A stretch of DNA of 64,000 nucleotides from positions 189,719,189 through 189,783,188 of the forward strand of contig CM042697.1 in assembly GCA_023614405.1 (NCBI GenBank), read 5' to 3'. The notes beneath the pieces were generated by a model. That model was not told the DNA's origin, made no database searches, and saw only the letters and a list, made by a program, of their open reading frames with translations. This document shows, in pieces, positions 55,696 through 64,000 of the stretch (the stretch's first letter is position 1; the number at the start of each line of letters is the position of its first letter). Source of the stretch: Avena insularis (lineage: Eukaryota; Streptophyta; Magnoliopsida; Poales; Poaceae). The translations under genes and the position numbers were made by a program.

Positions 55696-58600
55696 TCACA
55701 AAATAACACGAGATCCCATTACAGCAGAACAAATTCGTTCCAAAATACAAGTCAAGCCCAATGGCCAATTGCTACTAACGCCCCAGGGCACGATGTTTCT
55801 ATTCCGCAGGCTTCGACGTCGACTCTCCGCCATCCTGTGGTTGCGAATGAAGGGCGTGTATGGGTTCGACGGGTACGTCATCAACTCACCCGCCATCGCC
55901 GCATGAAATGGCTGCTCGACCTTGAAGTCCTGATGCGGCGGCTCGAGATCGTTGGGCGCGACAGTCGTCTCCTGGTAAGGGAGGAGGTCGCCCATCGCCC
56001 AGACACGATCGGAGTATACTACGGCCCGGTCCGTCAGCTTCAACACCTTGGCGATCTCCACCGAGCCCGTCGACGAGGGGTAACCACTCGTCACGTCGTC
56101 AAGGTCAAAGTCCTCCGGGAAATGGGCAAGCCCAAGGCTAAGCGCCGTCGCCGCCCCGCGCCGGAATGCTGACCGCGTCATGAACTCGACGACTGATGGC
56201 GCCTTCTCCAGATACCGCCATACCTCGACGAGGTCGCTGGGAATCACTTTCGTGGGCGACATCTCTTGAAGATATGCTCGAATGCAAGTCGCAAACAACG
56301 TGGCCGAGTCGACCAGAGTGGTCACACACTGCCGCGTGTCGTACGACTGCGCCTCCTACGAGCTGTCGATAATCCGACCTGTGGGAGTGAGTACAACAAA
56401 GATTACATAATGCATCTAATACAGGCAGAGGCAGGAAGTTTACCAATTAAAGGACGGCAGAGGCCCGTGATGAAGCTTTGAAGCGAGGAGAAGTCGTTCT
56501 GCAGCCCAATAACGAGGGCGTCAGAGACCTTTCGCTCTTCAGCGGTAGCCGTAACAGCAGCTTTTGCTCGCCCATCTGCCATGCTCGCCTCCGCTTTCGC
56601 TTCCTTGAGCTCGCGCTCTAGATCAGCAATCCGTTTCTCAGCCGCACTCAACGCAGACTGAGCCACCGTCAGTTCACTCACCGGGACAAGGCCCTGGCGG
56701 ACCTCCTCTGCCTTGGCAGCGATCGCCTGGAGTCCCTTGTTCGTTTCTTGGACGGCAACAAGTTCTTTCTCCGCACGACACTTCGCAGCAAGCCGATCGG
56801 CTGACTCACGCTGCAAGCCCTGCGCACAAATCAAACAGTTAACAACAATGGAATCCTAAGTGCCCACCCACTGAAATTCAGCGACTGGACACTCGGGGAC
56901 TGGATATCAAAAATCCTAAGTGCCCAACCGCTGAAATTCAGCGACTAGGCACTCGGGGACTGGGTGCTACAAATAAAAACAAACACCAAAAGAATCTGAC
57001 CACTGAAATTTAGTGGCCCGATCCTCGGGGACTGGATATACCTGGATGGCTGCGCCCAGCATGCCATGGAGTTGTAGCGCATCCACAGATGCGAGAAGAG
57101 CCGAAGTGTGTCCGCGACGCTGCTCGACCTCCGTTTCGGCGACCCCAGGTGTGCGGCTCGATGGCGCTATACCACTTGCTGTAGCTGCTTTAGCCATAAA
57201 GCGGGGGAAGGTCGCGACGGATGCTCCAGCGCCACTAGGAGTCGGCTCGGCCATTCCAGGCGAGGAAACATCCTCCTTGGTCTTCACGTCCACCTCCGTC
57301 CCAGTCGGAGGATCACTCGGAGCAACTGTCGTGTCGTCAGAGACCATGACGACATCGTCTCCCTTGGCCTTCTTAGCACTGACTGTGGGGGCAGCGACCT
57401 CATCAGCTTTCCTCTTCCGTGAGGGGTCCTCTTCGGCGACGACTGGTGGCACCTTGGCCACGGAAGGGTGGCCGATCTTTTTAACTCCAGTCCTGTGAAA
57501 CAACGATATGAGAGAAATTGTCCGAGTACAATGAAAGACAAGCAGATGGACAAAACTTACTTGGCGACTGGTATGAACCGCAGTCCCGTGCGGATACTGG
57601 CCGGCCTCTCCAGTTCGGGGCCCAGTTTCCGACTGAGGCCCATCTCCAAAACATCATGTGCCCAAGACACGGAAGGACTCTTCGACGACGAGGTCGCGAC
57701 AGGAGCCTCCGAGACGACGTCGGCAGGAGCTCTCCTGGGAGGTGGAGCTGCTGCGGCTGGAGCAGCCCCCAACCCAGAGACTGGGGCGAATAGGGGTGGA
57801 AGCGAGGCCAAAGGTACCTCATCCAGGGCGGCAGCGGCATCCGGTGCTGCTGTCGTCTGCGGCGCTTCATCCTTGGCCAAGCTGGTGGCGTCGGAACTAC
57901 TCGCCGAACGAGGCGGAGATGCCTGTTTTGCCGGCTTCGCCTTTCTCTTTGGTGGAGCTTTCACTTCCTTCTTCTTCTTCTTTTTCGACGGTGTAGCCTC
58001 ACGACGCGAGGTGTGCTCGGAAAGCTCGTCATCGTCGTCATGACGTTCGAGGCTTCTACTCGCCTCGAGCTCGCGCTGATGTTTCCCGCGAGTTTTGCGA
58101 ACCATCGGGGCGGCGTCTTCCCTGGGCTTGTCATCGTCGTCATCCTCATCACTCGCGTCGCTCCCAACGCCGCCCTGGGCAGGAGGCGATTCGCCCCCGT
58201 CCTGGACGGACGTGCTCGAGTTCTCGTCGTCCGCGGGTGGGAGCCACCCTTCCACCACTTGGAATAACTGCAGTAGGCACGAGACAATATCAATATAACC
58301 GCGAAAGCATCAACTGCGACTGCGAATGGTAGTGAATACAGTGACTTACCGTCGGAGCTGGATGCTTCGCGGTGTAGGGGGCGACCCTAGCCTTCGCATC
58401 CAGATATGCTGCCTGGGTGATCTTCTTTAGCGCTAGGACGTAGTCTTCGAGTTTCCACTCGGCGAGGTAGGATTTTGTCGAGTCTTCCATGCCCGTGTAC
58501 TCATACATGTAATGGTCGCGGCGGGCCAGGGGAACGAGTCGCCGCCCGAGCCAGCAGTTGTACAAGTTGATGGTTTGGAGGCCCTTCTTCTTCAGGCCGA

Positions 58601-59218
58601 GGATGGTTTGAAGCATCTCATCCACGACCATCCACTGGTCTAGTGGGAGCTTGCCGACCTGGAGTCGGCGCGGTTCGGGCCGGTTGGCGGAGTACCTTGG
58701 GATCGCTACCTCGCCGTCTGGAGTAGCCTCGGTGACATAGAACCAGGACTTCTTCCACTCGCTTGCCGCCTTGGCAGGCAGCATCAGGTCGAAGAAGGAG
58801 GCCTTCGACTTCAACTGAAACGTCAGGCCACCCACAGCCAGCATTGGTCCGCCTGATTCTTCGTGACTGATCCTCCTGTGGAACAGATCTTGCCACAGGG
58901 GGAAGTAGGGCCTGCAGCCCAGGTAGCACTCGCAGAACGCCACGAAAATGGCGAGCTGCTCGATGTTGTGCGGGCCCAGGTCCGACGGCTGGATTCCATA
59001 GAAGGCTCAGAAGCACCGGAAGAAGAGAGACGTGGGAAACCCCAGCCCCCGCTCCAGGTGGCTGGTGAAGCAAATAAATTCTCCCTCGCGCGGGTCTGGA
59101 GTCACCTCTCCGGCCATGGGACGCGCTCCGCCAAGCGCAGGATCCCGGCTTCCTCGAAGGATGCCAGTAGCACCCTGGTGCACTTGGACCTACCCCATGG
59201 TTCGGTGGAGGGGGCCAT
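55696..59218 (-). pseudogene. Antisense five-exon gene of E3 (putative gypsy-type transposon domain plus coiled coil)
   Basis: Exons inferred on the minus strand: 59218-58350, 58267-57561, 57492-57042, 56819-56444, 56378-55696. Introns are GT...AG and lie at the same codons as in E2. Exon 1 begins MAPSTEPWGRSKCTRVLL and carries FCECYLGCRPYFPLWQDLFH, SFFDLMLPAKAASEWKKSWF and NLYNCWLGRRLVPLARRDH. Exon 2 is acidic, then lysine-rich. Exon 4 is a coiled coil (KRIADLERELKEAKAEASMA). Exon 5 has RAYLQEMSPTKVIPSDLVEV and FRRGAATALSLGLAHFPEDF. A frameshift near 59110 and a few stops (one TAG early in exon 5) show decay, but less than in E2. The protein's role is unknown. Confidence 0.82.
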
Positions 59219-59342
59219 TGGCTGAAAGGTTCGTGGAGGTCGAGGCTTTATGGATCGATTGGATCACGATGCGGGGGAAAACGGAGATGGGCGAAATCGG
59301 AGGAAAGATGAAGGAGTGTTTTCCCGATCGCCTGTCATTTCC

Positions 59343-59351
59343 CTTATATAG
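59343..59351 (-). promoter_or_regulatory. TATA box of the E3 antisense gene
   Basis: Minus strand TATATAAGG in the context GGTAGCAACC-(2)-CTATATAAGGG, about 125-130 bp upstream of the ATG at 59218. Same context and spacing as in E2. Confidence 0.65.
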
Positions 59352-59667
59352 CGGTTGCTACCCGCCAATTTCGGGAGACGTTACTACGCGTTTATTACGC
59401 CAAAGTTACTGTTGGATTAGCCCAACGGCTAGTTTGACCTCATCTGACGGTCGAACTTCATCCATTCGACTTGCCGACCCAATCACTACAACAGTGACTG
59501 AACATTCGCCGACCCGTTCGCCGAGCTACGACCCAACTGACCGCTATCATTGCGACTAGAATAACTGGTTTTTCCTTTATTCAGGAGTCCGCCGCCGATA
59601 CGACTGGACGTCCGCCTTGGACCCGTATACTCCGACTGCCAATGAACACTTGCGACCAATCAACGAT

Positions 59668-59682
59668 GGCCTCGGGGACTAC
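59668..59682 (+). other. Polypurine tract of E3
   Basis: GGCCTCGGGGACTAC directly before the LTR start TGATGGGG. E2 has the same sequence in the same place on its sense strand. Confidence 0.8.
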
Positions 59683-60164
59683 TGATGGGGATATGCCTAC
59701 CGGGGTATACCAGAGGCGTTCCGACCGCCCAGAACGGCAGTGGGCCTGCAGGACGGCGACTGGATCAAGACCTGGCGTAGATTCAAGCGACTGGAAGCTG
59801 AAGGCCCAGGAGAGTAGATAGGCCCAGTTGGATTAGGTTAAACGATTTCCGAAACCTTAACTGATTCGGTTGAGATCTGTAAACCCTAGGGGGGTGAGTC
59901 TATATAAACCTCCCTAGAGGGCGTGTAGAAGACACGTTCCATCATCCACCCAAGCGACTCGCTGCCTAGCCGCCGATCTCTCCCCATTGTACTCTCATCA
60001 TAATACAATCTAGCAGGAGTAGGTCTTTACCCTCCGGGGGGCCAAACCTGGGTAAAACCCTGTGTCTCCGCTCTCATCTCGCACCACAGATGGCTGGCCG
60101 CCCTTGCCCCATGTTCTACTACTCGTTGCCGATTGCAGCATCTGCCGTGGTCATTCCCACGACA
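59683..60164 (+). repeat. 3' LTR of E3 (482 bp)
   Basis: Same ends as the 5' LTR. The first 70 bases carry several short deletions relative to the left copy (for example GGTATACCAGAGGCG for GGTATACCCAGCAGGGCG); the rest is nearly identical. Confidence 0.96.
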
Positions 60165-60169
60165 CCAAG
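60165..60169. repeat. Target-site duplication of E3, right copy
   Basis: CCAAG directly after the LTR end CACGACA. Confidence 0.92.
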
Positions 60170-60289
60170 GCACACATGCGTAGCGCCATGCCGTGGACGA
60201 GGGAGAGATCAACCAGGCTGGTGCGCTAGGAGAGAGGGGTGGGGACAGATGGGAGGCAATGAAGGTTCGGGGCCCCTTGATTAATCCTC

Positions 60290-63200
60290 TGAGAATCCCT
60301 GTTATGCATACACCACGATTCCCTGATCAGCCTCTCATGGCACATAACCAACAAGTATGAAAGTAAACATCCATTACATAAGAGGATACAAGTCATACCT
60401 TAGTTGCCCTTAAGGCTGCCTCAATCAATATCAGTGGAACTTCATAAGGCGTAGTGCCCGAGCCATGCCTTAACCTACATGCAGCTGACTGGGAGAACAT
60501 CCTAGCTCGCATTGTCGTCAACTTCACCTTCTTCTCGATATCTGACCAAGTTAATAGCCAGGGACAATGTTGGTGAGTACTTTCAATATACTCACAAACC
60601 ACCTTAAAAGATAACAATAATACTAAGAGGGTGTGCAATATGGCTGTGGTAGTAGGAGGGCTCGATGATAGGTTGTTTTATAAAATAGTTTCTTTTGTAG
60701 ATATAGCATCTACATATCTTGGTAAAAACTTTTGTAAAACATTCACGAAAAACCTTGTTTGAAAAGTTTTTGGAAAAAACTAGGATTGGGTCACCCATTT
60801 GTTTCTTCTTCCTGGTTATCCCATGACTAAACTCCTTTGCTTCCTTTCCAACCATCCCATGGTCAAAAGATTTCCAAAGCCTTTGCATTTCTGAAGTCCT
60901 TTTTGAAATCAAAACCAGCACCGCTCTATAGTAGTGTGTTCAACCGTCCATAACCGTGGACATGACTATTCCAATAGATTTACACTCTGCAGAGCTTGTA
61001 CACTTTACCCACACCAACCGAGTACCCTGCCCTAATCCTCACTGATCATGGGTCGAGTAACTGATCAAGACACTCCGAATGCCACCGGTATGTCAGGGAT
61101 CCGCGGACCAACCAGAGTGCATTCCCACTCCTCGAGAGTGGGAAATTTCTATGAGAGGCTCATAGTATCGCCCGATCACTCACATGGGTGATCCTGCTTC
61201 CTCCAGGTGACTGTCTAACAGTTGAACCTTTTTGTAAAGGAAAGCCCGAAATTAGAGGGATATGTTCCCTTATAAGTAGTCATGAGAATTCCCACACCAG
61301 AGTAGAAAAATTCATGTCCAGCCCTGTGCCATTCTAGAGTAATGTGGTTACACGGGTTAAGTTGTTATTGCTAAAGCTGCAAAGAACCGGGTGCATTTTT
61401 GTAAACATTTTTCCTCCTATTTCTTGCATCATTTTGTCGAACAAAACCTTTTTCTTTTCTCGAACTTTTCTTGGTCGGTCAAACCTCACTAAGGTTTTAC
61501 CATAAAACATTTTTGTAAAACTTTTCCGGGGTCTTCCCGTCCTATAGTTTTGCTTCGGCTAAAACAGGGTGTCCAAAGGAGGGTAGTGTCATTCACCACT
61601 TACTATAGTAGCGAAAAATAGGTATTATCAAAGGGGTTGTACCTATTGGTACTGAAGTAGTAATGGTTTGGTGGAGCCAAACTTTACCACATATAAAACA
61701 TTATATAGCCAAAACAATGCACTTTGTATAAAAGTAGATAAAACATGCATAAGTAAAATAATAGGACAAGGGCTTATGAGAAAGAAGGTGGCTTGCCTGA
61801 TGATCAGTAATATGGTAATATGTCCCTGGACTTCATCTTAGAATACCATAATATCCAATATAAATTCCTTCTCCTTGTCTTCAATACAGTCGCAACTATC
61901 ATCGTCGAAGATCGCACATGCAAACAGCAAGGGCCGCAATCAACACAAGGCATACAAACAACATTTAAATGTAGCAAACAAAATACAACATATTACTCAC
62001 TTTAGTAAGTTGGTAGATTGAGTTAAGGCAATGAGAATTACTTTAATGGCATTAGTGGAACTCTTTATATTTATCAAATACCATTTAAAAATGTGTTTTG
62101 AATTAAGGCTTGGGTCTGTATGATATCAATGTAAAAAAATGATATCAACATATAGATATTGAAATAACAAGTCAAACGAAAGTCGTTTCATGATTTTATC
62201 AATTTTTCTCAATTAGTTATGATTATTCTAGTGGAAGTAACACTAGTTTAGGTCAATAAATAACAAGAAAATATCTGTAGATCAAATAAATTTGTTCTGA
62301 AATGGTTTGGTATAAATTTGAGTTTGTGATATTTGAGAGTTGGATTCATCTAAAAATAGTTACCAGAATGCCCTTGGGAATTTCCAAAGTCAGTTCTATA
62401 AGAAGTTTGTCTTTTTCACTGGATTTATTTTATAAAAGCTTTTAAGGTGAATATGAAGGAACATAGTAGGTATCTTAAGTACCTTTCTTCAGAAATTGTA
62501 ATCATATTTTTAGGATGTGCAGAAAATTTATTTTGATTTATCTGGTAAGAAAATCCTAGGTAGAAGGGTTTAAATCATTATAATTCAACTAGGGCTCAAT
62601 AATTATTGGGCTCTTAGGGTTTATTAGGTATGTGGATTTTTGTTTTATGGGAGCTGGTATTAGGTAAGTACCATTTTTGGTTTGGCCTAGAGTGAAATTC
62701 CTAAATTCAGAATTCGATTGTTTTTGTTATTTTTACTACACTAGATTTATAGCTCCAAAAGGTGAGAGAAAGAGGGTGCATTAAAGGTACCAAAGATACC
62801 TTCTATATGGATTTTGTTTCAAAACATTCGGAGTTGTAAAAATATAGATAAAATTTGTTAATTAAAAATGATACTAGCTAGCAGATTAATTCAGAAAATA
62901 TTGGAATTTAGCCCGAGGTATTCTTTGAATGTTATAGGAAACCTATAGAACATGCAGATAATTTTATCCGGACACCTAGAATAGTTTTACATTTTGTTTG
63001 GGATTTAATCCTAATAGCAAACAAGCATATCTAGGGAAAAACTAAAAGAAAGGAGGCAGCTAGGCTGGATCTCAACCTTGCTGGGCCACTCGGGGTGGTT
63101 TCAGACCAGCAGACGATATGTTGCGCGGGAGGTGGGGACTGAATCCCGTAGGGCAGGCCCGCTTTCTAAACTCAGCGGGGCCGAAATGGTAAGGAAGATA

Positions 63201-64000
63201 TGGGGTCGTCCGATTGGTTCTGATCGAAAGGTTGCCCGTCGTCATCCCCGACGAAAACGACTGACAACGCTCGAAACCCTAGCGAGGGTGGGGCGCAACA
63301 GGGTGGCTCACCTGGGCATCGGGAGGCGGAGGGGAGGCTATGGGAGGATGCAGAGGTCCTCCGCGATAGTAGGGATGGGTGGGAAGGCAAGGTTCGACAC
63401 CGGGAGAAGATCTACGTAGCAGCGTTCGCAGAGCCGTTCTTGGGAGGTCGTCGTTGTATGCCCGAGGAGGCATGCATGTCTAGGAGGAGGCGAAGGAGAG
63501 TATTGGTGGGGGTTCTGGGGCCATGATAGGGCAATTAGAGTTGTGGAGAGTGCCCAGAGAGATCCTGCCCGTTCTAGGGGCTTAACTTTGTACATGCACG
63601 AGTGTGAGCGCCTCCGGATGTAGTTGGGACAAAAGGGGAGGGCACAAGGGAGTAGGTAATACTCAAGGGAAGCTAACAAGGTGAAGAAGCGGATCTATGG
63701 AGGTAGGGTTCGACATCTGTCTTATATGCGAGCTTCAAAGTCGAGAGGAGTTTCTCTCCTTCTCGATGGCAATGGGGATCCAGGGATGGGACCTGGAGCT
63801 CGGGGAGAGGTAGGTGAGAGTGTGGGGGGAAATGAGGCCAGGGAGAGGAGCTGGAGTGGCTCTGGCCATTTATACCGAGATGGATTGGTTCATGGTGAGC
63901 TTAGACCATGGAGAATCTTGGGGAGGAGGTGGTGGCTGGTGATTGGGCATCAAGGGCGATGGAGGGAGTGAGTAGGGCCCTGGGGTCATGCTGAGAGGCA
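60290..64000 (-). mobile_element. E5: probable long LTR of another Gypsy element, runs off the right edge
   Basis: The style resembles the E1 LTR: GTGAGTACTTTC at about 60572, a long AT-rich stretch (61700-63040), then a GC-rich block (63040-63950). A TATAAAT box on the minus strand (63868-63874) is followed by a C-rich leader, which fits an LTR read on the minus strand. The left edge (TGAGAATCCC at about 60290) is only a guess. No coding region and no partner LTR are in the window. Confidence 0.45.
63868..63874 (-). promoter_or_regulatory. Minus-strand TATA box in E5
   Basis: CGGTATAAATGGCC on the minus strand, followed within about 30 bases by CACTCCAGCTCCTCTCC, a pyrimidine-rich start-like region. 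Consistent with the LTR promoter of E5. Confidence 0.5.

Larger units (their letters stand above)
48948..60164 (+). mobile_element. E3: complete-ended Tat-lineage element with antisense gene
   Basis: LTRs at 48948-49437 and 59683-60164, flanked by the 5-bp duplication CCAAG. Order: LTR, primer site, gag, protease, RT, RNase H, integrase (plus strand), an antisense five-exon gene, polypurine tract, LTR. It belongs to the same family as E2 (LTRs and proteins align throughout). The LTRs differ by a limited number of substitutions plus short deletions near the start of the right copy, so insertion is fairly recent. An internal deletion removes part of RT and RNase H. Confidence 0.97.

Noticed and set aside
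63078..63971. GC-rich plus-strand ORFs near the right edge as host genes
   Set aside because: No domain, no splice structure, and a minus-strand TATA box with pyrimidine-rich leader points to an LTR promoter region.

Overview
The window looks like plant nuclear DNA from a grass with a large, transposon-rich genome. Pooideae or Triticeae-like is my best guess, from the Tat-lineage and long-LTR Ty3/Gypsy elements, the CACTA element and the styles of the gene fragments; the species cannot be fixed from sequence alone. I see no intact host gene, no prokaryotic operon and no CRISPR array. It is mostly a nest of LTR retrotransposons inside and beside a CACTA DNA transposon, with a few decayed gene fragments at the left (3.1-6.5 kb) and at 44.9-45.6 kb.

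Layout. 1-1930: right (5') end of a minus-strand LTR element (E0), with LTR, primer site and gag-like leader. 3148-6511: three plus-strand gene relics, namely an unknown two-exon gene, a truncated SINA-like RING gene and a RING-H2-like gene with an internal duplication. 6750-9187 and 40284-41190: the two halves of one minus-strand CACTA TNP2 transposase. Its right terminus is near 43957, preceded by an array of subterminal repeats. About 31 kb of retroelements separate the halves: E1 (9188-21859, minus, LTR about 5 kb, primed by initiator tRNA-Met), E2 (21860-34003, minus, Tat lineage, inserted in the 5' LTR of E1) and E4 (34004-40283, plus, truncated Tat lineage). 44902-45641: unknown three-exon gene remnant. 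46254-48272: four tandem copies of a unit of about 505 bp. 48948-60164: E3, a Tat element of the same family as E2 in the opposite orientation, with a perfect 5-bp target duplication. 60290-64000: part of another long LTR (E5).

How it works together. The LTR elements encode gag, protease, reverse transcriptase, RNase H and integrase, nearly all broken. The three Tat-lineage elements also carry a second gene on the opposite strand between integrase and the 3' LTR. It is a putative gypsy-type transposon domain protein with a coiled coil. In E2 and E3 this antisense gene has five exons, four introns at the same positions, and its own TATA box. Because it is antisense to the genomic RNA, its introns can survive retrotransposition. 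This is the most interesting system in the window. A second notable item is a chloroplast psbA fragment of about 137 bp sitting in only one of the two LTRs of E1.

Inferred order of events: the CACTA is oldest; E1 and E4 inserted into its transposase gene; E2 inserted into the right LTR of E1; a deletion then fused the E2 edge to the inside of E4; the psbA fragment entered the left LTR of E1 some time after E1 inserted. E3, with very similar LTRs, is the youngest.
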